From Paraburkholderia agricolaris (GTDB lineage Bacteria; Pseudomonadota; Gammaproteobacteria; Burkholderiales; Burkholderiaceae), in contig NZ_QPER01000001.1 in assembly GCF_009455635.1 (NCBI RefSeq), positions 868,001-932,000 of the forward strand: a stretch of 64,000 bases of DNA, given 5' to 3'. This document shows, one piece after another, positions 17,360-25,489 of this stretch. How positions within the stretch are numbered: the first letter of the stretch is position 1; each line of letters opens with the position of its first letter. The position numbers and the translations under genes are program-made. Below the pieces are notes generated by a model. It had not been told where the DNA came from. It saw only the letters and a list, made by a program, of their open reading frames with translations, and did not search any database.

Positions 17360-18137
17360 TTATGTTTGGCGGTTCTGCGCGACAGGCATGGCCTTCGTCG
17401 TGTTTGGCGTCTGCGGCCTGCTGTTTTCGGTGCTGGTGTTCCCGCTCGCGTGGCTATGGCCGCACCGGGCCTCGCGCCAGCTTGCAGTGACAACAGTGAT
17501 CCACTGGTTCTTCCGCGCACTGGTTGCGGTATTGCGGTACATCGGCGTGATGGAGCTCGAGGTGTCGGGCGCGCACGCATTGCGCGCGGGCGCCCCGGCA
17601 ATCGTGGTCGCGAACCACCCGACCTACCTCGACGTGATGGTGCTGTTGTCGCTCACGCCGCGGGCCTGTTGCGTGGTGAAAAACGCGCACTGGGGCAACC
17701 CGTGTTTCTGGGGAATCGTGCGTTCGGCGGAGTATGTGAGCAATGCCGATCCCTCGGAACTCGTCGAAGCCGGCGCGCGGCAGCTCGCAGCGGGCTACAC
17801 GATGATCATTTTTCCCGAAGGCACGCGCAGCCCCGCGCCGAACCGGCTGCACGCGTTTTCACGCGGTTTCGCGCACATGGCGTTGAAGGTCGGTGCGCCG
17901 ATCGTGCCGGTTCTGATGGATTGCGATCCGCCGGCATTTACGAAGCAGATGCGCTGGTACGACGTGCCGGCGCGCGCGTTCCGGATACGCGTGAACGTGC
18001 TCGAGCCGTTCGGCGTCGAGCAACTTGCGGACCATGACACTTCACCGTCTCTCGCGGCGCGCAGTGTGACCAGCGCCATCGAAGCACATATCACCCAGCA
18101 CCTGTTCGATTATGGATTCTTTAAAACTGGAAATTAA
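17343..18137 (+). CDS. 1-acyl-glycerol-phosphate-type acyltransferase
   Basis: Membrane-bound acyltransferase of the PlsC superfamily, 264 residues. Motif I HPTYLD (H-x4-D) in ANHPTYLDVMVL and motif III FPEGTRS are both present, preceded by an N-terminal hydrophobic segment (about 15-45). In aryl polyene clusters the equivalent enzyme (ApeD) is thought to help attach the polyene acyl chain to a lipid anchor; this role is inferred from context. It overlaps the chain-length factor gene upstream and the first ACP gene downstream by 26 bp. Confidence 0.85.
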   Translation: MNKRFDYVWRFCATGMAFVVFGVCGLLFSVLVFPLAWLWPHRASRQLAVTTVIHWFFRALVAVLRYIGVMELEVSGAHALRAGAPAIVVANHPTYLDVMVLLSLTPRACCVVKNAHWGNPCFWGIVRSAEYVSNADPSELVEAGARQLAAGYTMIIFPEGTRSPAPNRLHAFSRGFAHMALKVGAPIVPVLMDCDPPAFTKQMRWYDVPARAFRIRVNVLEPFGVEQLADHDTSPSLAARSVTSAIEAHITQHLFDYGFFKTGN

Positions 18138-18411
18138 ACAGCTCCTGATCGAAGCCCTCGATCTGGAGGACCTGAGCCCGGCCGATATCGACGACGATGC
18201 ACCGTTGTTCGATACCGACGGCATCGGTCTCGATTCGATCGACGCGCTCGAAATCGGCATCGTGCTGCGCAAACAATACCAACTGACCATCGCAGCGAAC
18301 GACGAACGCACCCGCGAACACTTCCGCTCGATCAGCACGCTGGCCGCGCTGGTTGCGAGTCAACGCGAAACGGTGGACGCTGTGAACGAAACCACAAAAA
18401 AAGGGGATTAA
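18112..18411 (+). CDS. Acyl carrier protein 1 of APE cluster
   Basis: The 99-residue carrier protein has the phosphopantetheine attachment site GLDSIDALE in a four-helix ACP fold. The acidic helix II and the following IVLRKQYQLTIAANDE match type II PKS/APE ACPs (ApeE position). A charged C-terminal extension of about 15 residues makes it longer than the second ACP. It holds growing polyene intermediates as thioesters for the ketosynthase, reductase and dehydratase encoded downstream. It overlaps the acyltransferase gene by 26 bp. Confidence 0.9.
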   Translation: MDSLKLEIKQLLIEALDLEDLSPADIDDDAPLFDTDGIGLDSIDALEIGIVLRKQYQLTIAANDERTREHFRSISTLAALVASQRETVDAVNETTKKGD

Positions 18412-18413
18412 TC

Positions 18414-18665
18414 GTGTCCGAGGCAGAGATTCTTGAACGCATCCGCGCCATCTTCAAAGAGAACTTCGCGATCGAGCCGGAGCGCGTGACGCCCGAGGCG
18501 CACCTCTTCGAAGAACTCGATCTCGACAGCATCGACGCCGTGGACCTTGCGATCAAACTGCAGGAAATGACCGGCCGCCGGATCAAGCCGGAAGAGTTCA
18601 AGTCGGTACGCACGGTCGGCGATGTGATCGTTGCGGTCGAGTCGCTGCTGGCGGCACAGGGCTGA
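18414..18665 (+). CDS. Acyl carrier protein 2 of APE cluster
   Basis: The 83-residue ACP carries LDLDSIDAVDL with the Ser for phosphopantetheine. It starts with GTG two bases after the stop of ACP 1, and its stop overlaps the next ATG. It corresponds to ApeF. Two distinct ACPs are standard in aryl polyene clusters; which carries the starter and which the extender cannot be told from sequence. Confidence 0.92.
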   Translation: MSEAEILERIRAIFKENFAIEPERVTPEAHLFEELDLDSIDAVDLAIKLQEMTGRRIKPEEFKSVRTVGDVIVAVESLLAAQG

Positions 18666-19327
18666 TGCCATCCGTGCGCTCGCGAATGCAAGCGGCGACG
18701 AGCGAGCCTGTCGAGGTATCGTCCGGTGCTCAGCGCCACTGGGCCAAAGCGGCGCTGCAGCTCCTGTTGAAACTCGCGTATCCCGCGTTGATTCTGTGCG
18801 CCTGGCGCTGGGACACGCCGCGCTACATCGGCTGCATGCTGTTTGCGATTCTGTGGCTGCAGCGCTGGGCCGGCAGCGGTCCGGTCGCGACCTCGTTGCG
18901 CCGGCTTTCGTCGATAGATTGGACCGTGGTCGGCTTGCTGAGCTGCGCCTCGGCGGCGATCGTGTTCACCAACAGCGAGTTGTTACTGCGCCTCTATCCG
19001 TCGCTCGTCAATCTGGGGCTGCTGATCGCGTTCGGCGCGACGCTCGTGCGCGGGCCGTCGATGATCGAAAAATTCGCGCGGCTGGGCAATCCGAACCTGT
19101 TGCCAGGTGCCGTGCGCCATACGCGGCGCGTGACCCAGGTATGGTGTGCTTTCTTCGCGCTGAACGGCGTGTTCTCCGCTTATACAGCGCTGTACTGGAG
19201 CCGTGCGAGCTGGTCGCTCTATAACGGCGCGATCGCTTATGGATTGATCGGCGTGCTGCTGGTAGCCGAGATTATCTGGCGTTATCTGGTGGTGCTGCCG
19301 CGAGCCGCGCGTTCGGAGGCGGCATGA
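18665..19327 (+). CDS. APE cluster integral membrane protein
   Basis: The 220-residue protein has about five hydrophobic segments, a charged N-terminal tail of about 25 residues and a conserved-looking middle part NLGLLIAFGATLVRGPSMIEKFARL. This is the COG4648-type membrane protein found in aryl polyene clusters (ApeG position). Its biochemical role is not known; membrane assembly or transport of the lipidated product is a guess. It begins at the last base of the ACP 2 stop and overlaps the ligase gene by 4 bp (ATGA). Confidence 0.8.
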   Translation: MPSVRSRMQAATSEPVEVSSGAQRHWAKAALQLLLKLAYPALILCAWRWDTPRYIGCMLFAILWLQRWAGSGPVATSLRRLSSIDWTVVGLLSCASAAIVFTNSELLLRLYPSLVNLGLLIAFGATLVRGPSMIEKFARLGNPNLLPGAVRHTRRVTQVWCAFFALNGVFSAYTALYWSRASWSLYNGAIAYGLIGVLLVAEIIWRYLVVLPRAARSEAA

Positions 19328-21021
19328 TTGCGTTGCATGATTTGTTGTCGGCGGCCCTTGAGGCCTCCGTCGCGAATGCACCGGTATGCCGCGACGGCGC
19401 CACGGTGCTCGACCGTGCTGCGTTTCGCGCGCGCGTTTCAGCGCTGGTCGCGTTACTGCAAGCGCAAAATGCGCAACGCTACGCGCTGTGTATCGACGAT
19501 CCGTTCGATTTCGCCTGCGCGCTGTTTGCGTTGTTCGCATGCGGCAAGGAGCCGGTGATTCCGGCCAACGCGACACCGGGCTATCTCGCCGATCTCGCCG
19601 ACGCGTACGACGCCGTGCTGACCGACGCCGACCTGCCGCATCGTATGCAGGACGCCGATGCGGTACCCGGGCCGGCCACCCATACGATCGATCCGCACGC
19701 CCCGTTGACGCTCTATACCTCCGGCAGCAGCGGTATCCCCAAACCGATCCGCAAGTCACTCGCGCAATTCAATGCCGAAGTGCACACGCTCGAAAAGCAG
19801 TGGGGCGTGCTGGTCGGCAATGCGACGATGCTTGCGAGCGTGCCGCATCATCACATCTACGGTTTGCTGTTTCGCATAATGTGGCCGCTCGCAGCGGGCC
19901 GCGCCTTTGACCGCGCGATCAGTATCGAGCCGATGCATTTGCAGGCGCAGATCGAGCAGTGTGGGGCGACGGTGGTCGTCTCCACGCCCGCTCAATTGTC
20001 GCGTTGGCCCGCGTTGCCAGGCTTCGCCGCGTTGACGCCGGCACCGCGCGCATTCTTCTCTTCAGGTGGCCCGCTTGCCTCGGAAGCCGCGCAGGAATAT
20101 GCGGCTGCCTACGGTGCCGCGCCGCTCGAAATCTACGGCAGTACGGAAACCGGCGGCATTGCGTGGCGTCGTCAGGATCAAACCGATGCCTGGCAACCGG
20201 TGAGCGGCATCGAAGTGCGCTGCGACGAAGACGGTGCGCTGAACGTTCGCTCGCCGCATCTCGATCACACCGGCTGGCATCGTACGGACGACAAGATCGC
20301 GTTCGACGCCGAGGGCCGCTTCCGCCTGCAGGGCCGGCTCGATCGTGTGCTCAAGCTGGATGGCAAGCGCGTGTCTCTGCCGGAGCTCGAAGCGCGTCTC
20401 GCACTGCATCCGTATGTCGCGCAAGCGGCGATCGTGCCGCTGGAAGGTGCCTCGCGCGAGCGCGTCGGTGCCGTGGTGGCGCTCACTGAAGCCGGCAGCG
20501 AAGCATTGCGCACCGAAGGCCGTGTGCAATTCGCGAAGATCTTGCGTCGGCATCTCGCTGCGTATTTCGATGTGGTGGTGCTGCCGCGCCATTGGCGTTT
20601 TCGCCTCGCATTGCCGTTCGACGCGCGCGGCAAACTGCCGGTGGCGGCGCTCGCTGCGGCGTTCGCGCCGCGCGCGGACGGCATGGAAATGCTTGCCGAA
20701 GCCCGCAGCGTCGATACCTTGCACTACGAATTACGCGTGCCGCCCACGCTCGTGCATTTCGCCGGCCATTTCCCCGGTTTGCCGATTCTGCCGGGTGTCG
20801 TTCAGGTGCACTGGGCCGTGCATCTGGCTGCCGAGCATGTGCCGGCCGTGAGCGCGCTGGCATCGATCGACCGGCTCAAGTTCATGGCGCCGGTGCCCCC
20901 TGGCGCGGTGCTGAATCTCACGCTCGCGCACGACGCAGCACGTGGACGCGTGCAGTTCAGCTACCGGTTGAGCGGGCGTGAATGCGCGTCCGGCGTGATC
21001 GTGTATCGGGAGGCTGCATGA
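19324..21021 (+). CDS. Starter acyl/aryl ligase fused to dehydratase
   Basis: The 565-residue protein combines two aryl polyene functions that are separate genes (apeH, apeI) in described clusters. Residues 1-440 are an adenylate-forming ligase with the P-loop YTSGSSGIPK (131-140), IYGSTETGG, and the hinge LQGRLDRVLKLDGKRV; it would activate the aryl acid and load an ACP. Residues about 466-565 are a FabA/FabZ-type hotdog dehydratase with the diagnostic GHFPGLPILPGVVQ. Both parts look complete. It overlaps both neighbours by four bases (ATGA). The fusion is direct from sequence; the starter specificity (probably a cinnamate from the adjacent ammonia-lyase) is inferred. Confidence 0.9.
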   Translation: MIALHDLLSAALEASVANAPVCRDGATVLDRAAFRARVSALVALLQAQNAQRYALCIDDPFDFACALFALFACGKEPVIPANATPGYLADLADAYDAVLTDADLPHRMQDADAVPGPATHTIDPHAPLTLYTSGSSGIPKPIRKSLAQFNAEVHTLEKQWGVLVGNATMLASVPHHHIYGLLFRIMWPLAAGRAFDRAISIEPMHLQAQIEQCGATVVVSTPAQLSRWPALPGFAALTPAPRAFFSSGGPLASEAAQEYAAAYGAAPLEIYGSTETGGIAWRRQDQTDAWQPVSGIEVRCDEDGALNVRSPHLDHTGWHRTDDKIAFDAEGRFRLQGRLDRVLKLDGKRVSLPELEARLALHPYVAQAAIVPLEGASRERVGAVVALTEAGSEALRTEGRVQFAKILRRHLAAYFDVVVLPRHWRFRLALPFDARGKLPVAALAAAFAPRADGMEMLAEARSVDTLHYELRVPPTLVHFAGHFPGLPILPGVVQVHWAVHLAAEHVPAVSALASIDRLKFMAPVPPGAVLNLTLAHDAARGRVQFSYRLSGRECASGVIVYREAA

Positions 21022-22781
21022 TGAGCATCGCTGCATGCATCGTGATTCCGATTTACAACCACAAGGACGCGATCGGCGCGACCGTTGCGCACCTCGCGGT
21101 GCACGGCTTGCCGATCTTTGTTGTCGACGATGGCAGCGATGAGGCGACCCAACAGGTGCTCGCCGCACTCGCGCAACAATACGCAGGGCAGCTCACGCTG
21201 CTGCGTTTGCCGGTCAACGGCGGCAAGGGTGCGGCGGTGATGGCGGGGCTGCGTGCCGCGCGCGCCGCGGCTTACACGCATGCGCTGCAGATCGATGCCG
21301 ACGGTCAGCACGATGCGACGGATGTGCCACGCTTCATCGAAGCGGCGCGTGCGGAACCGGGTGCGGTGATCCTCGGTCGCCCGGTCTATGACGAGAGCGT
21401 GCCGAAATCGCGCCTTTATGGCCGTTATCTGACGCACGTATGGGTGTGGATCGAAACGCTCTCGCTGACGATTCGCGATTCGATGTGCGGCTTTCGCCTT
21501 TATCCACTGGCGCTGGCCTGCGAGCTGATCGACAGCGTGCAACTGCCGACCCGCATGGACTTCGACATCGAAATTCTCGTGCGTCTCTACTGGCGGCGCG
21601 CGGCCTTCCGCTCGATCCCAACGCGCGTCACGTATGCAAGCGACGGCGTCTCGCATTTCGATGTGCTGTGGGACAACGTGCGTATCAGCCGCAGTCATAC
21701 GCGGCTCGTGTTCGGCATGCTGTGGCGTCTGCCGATGCTGCTCGCGCACAAGGTGATGCCACGCCGCGCGGCTGTTGCAAGTGAGCCGGATCAGCCGGGT
21801 GAACCGGGCAAGCCGGCCGGGTCGCGCGAACAGAATCAGCAAGACTGGTGGCGCATCGCCGAACGCGGCAGCCACCTGGGCATGTCCTTGCTCGCGCTCA
21901 GTTGCAAGCTGTTCGGCCGCCGTTTCACCGCGCTCTGGCTGCATCCGATCGTCGCGTATTTTCTGCTCACGGGCCGTGCCGCGCGCGAGGCGTCGAGCAA
22001 TTACTTCACGCATCTCAGTCAAACCGCGCCGCACGGCGATACGCCGCGTCCGGGTTGGCTGTCCGCCTATCGCCATATGCTGGCGTTCGCGCAATCGGGC
22101 TTCGACAAGCTGGCGGCATGGTCCGGCCGTGTCAACAACGGCGACGTCAAATTCGAAGATCCGTCGGCATTCGAAGCCCTGGTCGCGAGCGGCAAGGGTG
22201 CGCTCGTGATCGGTGCGCATCTCGGCAATCTGGAAATGACTCGTGCGCTCGCCGCGCAAGGCGCCTACGCGAAAGTCACCGCCGTGGTCTACACCGAACA
22301 CGCGCGGCGCTTCAATAGCGTGCTGGCGTCGGCGAATAGCCAGTTCGCGCGGCATCTGCTCGAAGTCAGCGACTTCGGTCCGGAGACCGCCATGATGATG
22401 CAGGAGCGCGTCGACTCGGGCGAGTTGCTGGTGATCGTCGGCGATCGCGTGCCGGCTCATGAAGCGGGACGCACGATCGATGCGCAATTTCTCGGCTCGA
22501 CCGCTCCGTTCGCGCAAGGCCCCTACGTGCTGGCGCATGCGCTGGGCTGCCCGGTCTATCTGTTCTTCTGCCTGAAAGAGCGTGATGGTTACCGTCTGTA
22601 CTTCGAACCGTTTGCCGAGCGCATCGAGTTGCCACGCCGTGAACGCACGCAGCATCTTGCGGCGTGGGCGCAGCGTTACGCCGCGCGGCTCGAACACTAT
22701 TGCCGTAAGGCACCTTATCAATGGTTCAATTTCTTCGACTTCTGGGCCAGCCCCAAGCGAGGCACACATGGCCGAACATGA
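21018..22781 (+). CDS. GT2 glycosyltransferase fused to LpxL-type acyltransferase
   Basis: The 587-residue protein has two domains. The N-terminal glycosyltransferase family 2 domain (about 1-240) has VIPIYNHKDAIG, FVVDDGSD and the DxD-type DADGQHD. A linker rich in Pro/Gly (PDQPGEPGKPAGS) leads to a C-terminal lipid A acyltransferase-like domain (about 285-587) with the catalytic HLGNLE (H-x4-E). This is the ApeJ arrangement, which should glycosylate and acylate the polyene lipid. The double ATG at 21018/21021 overlaps the preceding stop. It overlaps the ammonia-lyase gene by 14 bp. Confidence 0.9.
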   Translation: MMSIAACIVIPIYNHKDAIGATVAHLAVHGLPIFVVDDGSDEATQQVLAALAQQYAGQLTLLRLPVNGGKGAAVMAGLRAARAAAYTHALQIDADGQHDATDVPRFIEAARAEPGAVILGRPVYDESVPKSRLYGRYLTHVWVWIETLSLTIRDSMCGFRLYPLALACELIDSVQLPTRMDFDIEILVRLYWRRAAFRSIPTRVTYASDGVSHFDVLWDNVRISRSHTRLVFGMLWRLPMLLAHKVMPRRAAVASEPDQPGEPGKPAGSREQNQQDWWRIAERGSHLGMSLLALSCKLFGRRFTALWLHPIVAYFLLTGRAAREASSNYFTHLSQTAPHGDTPRPGWLSAYRHMLAFAQSGFDKLAAWSGRVNNGDVKFEDPSAFEALVASGKGALVIGAHLGNLEMTRALAAQGAYAKVTAVVYTEHARRFNSVLASANSQFARHLLEVSDFGPETAMMMQERVDSGELLVIVGDRVPAHEAGRTIDAQFLGSTAPFAQGPYVLAHALGCPVYLFFCLKERDGYRLYFEPFAERIELPRRERTQHLAAWAQRYAARLEHYCRKAPYQWFNFFDFWASPKRGTHGRT

Positions 22782-24375
22782 TCTGATCGACGCACCGAAT
22801 GCCAGCGCGAATGAGAACACCCGCGCAAACACGGCGGCCGTGACGATCGGCGGGCGCAAGCTGACGATCGAAGAGGTCGTCGCGATTGCCCAGCACCGCT
22901 TGCCGGTTGCATTGAGCGCCGATCCGGCGTGGCGCGCACGCATTCAGCGCGGCGCGGATTTTCTGCGCCGGCATCTGGCAGCGGGCGCGACCGTGTACGG
23001 CGTCAACACCGGCTATGGCGACGCATGCGTGGTCGACGTGCCGATGGAACTCGTCGAGGCCTTGCCGCTGCAACTGACGCGCTACCACGGCTGCGGAATG
23101 GGTCAGTATCTCGACGATGCGCAAACGCTCGCGGTGATCGCCGCGCGTCTGAACTCGCTCGCGTACGGTTTCTCCGGCGTGCGTCCCGTGTTGCTCGAGC
23201 GTCTCGCCGATCTGATCAATCATCGCGTGCTGCCGCGTATTCCGTCCGAAGGTTCGGTTGGTGCAAGCGGCGATCTGACGCCGCTCTCGTATGTGGCCGC
23301 CGCGCTTGCCGGCGAGCGCGACGTGATGTTCGAGGGCGCGTTGCGCAATGTGCGCGAGGTATGGACCGAACTCGGTCACACACCCTTGACGCTCGCGCCG
23401 AAAGAAGGTCTCGCGCTGATGAACGGCACCGCGGTGATGACGGGCCTCGCGTGTCTCGCCTTCGCGCGTGCGGATCATCTGACGCGCCTGAGCGCGCGTC
23501 TCACGGCGCTCTCTACCGTGGCGCTCGACGGTCGCGCCGCGCATTTTGATGCAACGCTGTTCGAGGTGAAACCGCACGTAGGCCAGGCCGAAGCCGCCGC
23601 ATGGATTCGCAGCGATCTGAGCGGGCGCGACGATACGCCGGGGCATCGTCTGCAAGACCGCTACTCGATTCGCTGTGCGCCGCATGTGATCGGCGTCGCT
23701 CGCGATGCGTTGTCGTGGGTGCGCCGCGATGTCGAGAACGAACTGAACAGCGCGAACGACAACCCGTTGATCGATCCCGACAACGAGCGCGTGCTGCACG
23801 GCGGCAACTTCTACGGCGGCCATATCGCGTTCGCGATGGACTCGCTGAAAGTCGCGGTCGCCAATCTTGCCGATCTGATGGACCGGCAACTCGCGCTGCT
23901 GGTCGACGTGAATTTCAATAACGGCTTGCCGCGCAACCTGTCGGGCGCGGCTCCTGCGCGCGCCGCGATCAATCACGGTTTCAAGGCGGTGCAGATTTCA
24001 TCGTCCGCATGGACCGCCGAAGCGTTGAAGAACACGATGCCCGCGAGCGTGTTCTCGCGTTCGACCGAGGCGCACAATCAGGACAAGGTCAGCATGGGCA
24101 CGATCGCGGCGCGCGACTGTTTGCGCGTGCTGGAGTTGACCGAGCAGGTCGCCGCCGCGCATACGCTAGCAACGGTGCAAGCGGCCCGTCTGCGCTTGAA
24201 GATCGACAGCAGCACGCCGGTTCCCGTACCGCTGCAAACCTTTATCGATAGCGTGACGGCGCACTCGCCGTTCGTCGACGAAGACCGCGCGCTGGAAAGC
24301 GATCTGCGCGCGCTGACCGCACGCATCGCCGCATGCGATTTGCTGCACGACTATCGCGGAGGCTCGAACGCATGA
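22768..24375 (+). CDS. MIO aromatic amino acid ammonia-lyase (HAL/PAL/TAL)
   Basis: The 535-residue enzyme eliminates ammonia from an aromatic amino acid. ASG at 166-168 in SVGASGDLTPL forms the MIO cofactor; the catalytic Tyr is Y77 in VYGVNTGYG, and the NSANDNP and QDKVSMG segments of the family are present. The substrate-selectivity pair aligns to Y106-H107 in RYHGCGMG, different from the SH of histidine-, FL of phenylalanine- and HL of tyrosine-lyases. No hut gene is nearby, and the enzyme lies in a biosynthetic operon, so production of a (hydroxy)cinnamate starter is the likely role. An SD AGGC precedes the ATG at 22768. Confidence 0.88.
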   Translation: MAEHDLIDAPNASANENTRANTAAVTIGGRKLTIEEVVAIAQHRLPVALSADPAWRARIQRGADFLRRHLAAGATVYGVNTGYGDACVVDVPMELVEALPLQLTRYHGCGMGQYLDDAQTLAVIAARLNSLAYGFSGVRPVLLERLADLINHRVLPRIPSEGSVGASGDLTPLSYVAAALAGERDVMFEGALRNVREVWTELGHTPLTLAPKEGLALMNGTAVMTGLACLAFARADHLTRLSARLTALSTVALDGRAAHFDATLFEVKPHVGQAEAAAWIRSDLSGRDDTPGHRLQDRYSIRCAPHVIGVARDALSWVRRDVENELNSANDNPLIDPDNERVLHGGNFYGGHIAFAMDSLKVAVANLADLMDRQLALLVDVNFNNGLPRNLSGAAPARAAINHGFKAVQISSSAWTAEALKNTMPASVFSRSTEAHNQDKVSMGTIAARDCLRVLELTEQVAAAHTLATVQAARLRLKIDSSTPVPVPLQTFIDSVTAHSPFVDEDRALESDLRALTARIAACDLLHDYRGGSNA

Positions 24376-24803
24376 CCGGCTCCCCTAAGGTGCTGACAGC
24401 CAGCGCGACGGTCGAAGTGCCGTTTCACGACGTCGACGCGATGAACGTGTGCTGGCATGGCCACTATCTGAAGTACTTCGAGATCGGCCGCGCGGCGCTG
24501 TTACGCACGTTCGACTACGATTACCGCGAGATGCAGGCTTCGGGTTACCTATGGCCCATCGTGGAGGCGCATCTGAAGTATGTGCGCCCGGCCACCTACG
24601 GCCAGGCGATCGAAGTACGCACGCAACTGCTCGAACACGAAAACCGCCTGAAAATAGGCTATGAAATCGTCGATTGTGCATCCGGTACACGGCTGACGAA
24701 GGGTTACACGATCCAGGTCGCGGTCGACGCCGCGACCCAGGAATTGCAGTTCGTGTCGCCGCCGGTCGTGTTCGAAAAGCTGGAGCGCGTATGGGGACGA
24801 TGA
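24372..24803 (+). CDS. Acyl-CoA/ACP thioesterase, hotdog fold
   Basis: The 143-residue thioesterase of the 4-hydroxybenzoyl-CoA type has the catalytic Asp in VPFHDVDAMNVCWHGHYLKYFE. This is the ApeK position. In an aryl polyene cluster it could release or edit carrier-bound intermediates. It begins with an ATGA overlap with the ammonia-lyase stop and ends with an ATGA overlap with the LolA-like gene. It is cytoplasmic, with no signal peptide. Confidence 0.88.
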   Translation: MTGSPKVLTASATVEVPFHDVDAMNVCWHGHYLKYFEIGRAALLRTFDYDYREMQASGYLWPIVEAHLKYVRPATYGQAIEVRTQLLEHENRLKIGYEIVDCASGTRLTKGYTIQVAVDAATQELQFVSPPVVFEKLERVWGR

Positions 24804-25489
24804 ACTTGCGCAGCAGGGTAGCGGGCACCGCCGCGTGGCTCGTGCTGGGCACGTTGACCCTGGTTGGCGTATCAGGCCTGACAGCCTGGCCGACAGTAGC
24901 GTTTGCGGTAGAGGCAACGCAGGCCGCCGGTAACCCGGCGCTGGTTTCGCAAATCGCCTCCCATCTTGCACAAGCCAAAGGCGTGCGCGCGCAATTCACG
25001 CAGACGCAGACGCTCGCCGCGATGAAGCAACCGCTCGTCAGCACCGGCTCGCTGCTGTTCTTCCGCGAGCGTGGCGTGATCTGGCAGATCGAGACACCGT
25101 ACAAGGCCACCTACGTGATCACCGATGCGGGCGTGACCGAAATCAACGCCAACGGTCAGCGCGTAACGGCTCGCAGTGCTCAGGGCACGCGCGGCGTCGC
25201 TCAGGTCTCGAAGATGATGCGCGCGATGCTCGGCGGCGATCTGTCGGCGCTGTATTCGCAATTCGACGTGCAGGCCGAAGGCAGCGCCGCGCAGTGGCGC
25301 ATGCAACTCACGCCAAACCAGCCGCAGATTGCGCAGTCGATCAAAGGCTTGCAGATGAATGGCGGCGACTATCTGCAAAGTCTGCGCATCACGCTCGCGA
25401 ACGGCGACGTCACGAAGCTCGATTTTGCAAAAAGTGCGGCAGTAAGCGAGCCGACGCCGGCTGAGCGCAGCCTGTTCGGAGTGCCGTAA
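24800..25489 (+). CDS. LolA-like outer-membrane lipoprotein carrier
   Basis: Periplasmic protein of 229 residues with a signal peptide (residues 1 to about 35, ending VAFAVEA) and a LolA-type half-barrel fold: VRAQFTQTQTLAAMKQPLVSTGSLLFFRERGVIWQIE is the family core. LolA shuttles acylated lipoproteins between membranes; in aryl polyene clusters the homologue (ApeL) is thought to carry the lipidated pigment. The start at 24800 is chosen because of the ATGA overlap; another in-frame ATG is at 24791. Its stop TAA shares a base with the exporter start. Confidence 0.88.
   Translation: MNLRSRVAGTAAWLVLGTLTLVGVSGLTAWPTVAFAVEATQAAGNPALVSQIASHLAQAKGVRAQFTQTQTLAAMKQPLVSTGSLLFFRERGVIWQIETPYKATYVITDAGVTEINANGQRVTARSAQGTRGVAQVSKMMRAMLGGDLSALYSQFDVQAEGSAAQWRMQLTPNQPQIAQSIKGLQMNGGDYLQSLRITLANGDVTKLDFAKSAAVSEPTPAERSLFGVP

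Noticed and set aside
20961..22943. Minus-strand ORF of 660 residues
   Set aside because: Antisense of the glycosyltransferase-acyltransferase gene; composition is Arg/His/Ala-rich with no domain.
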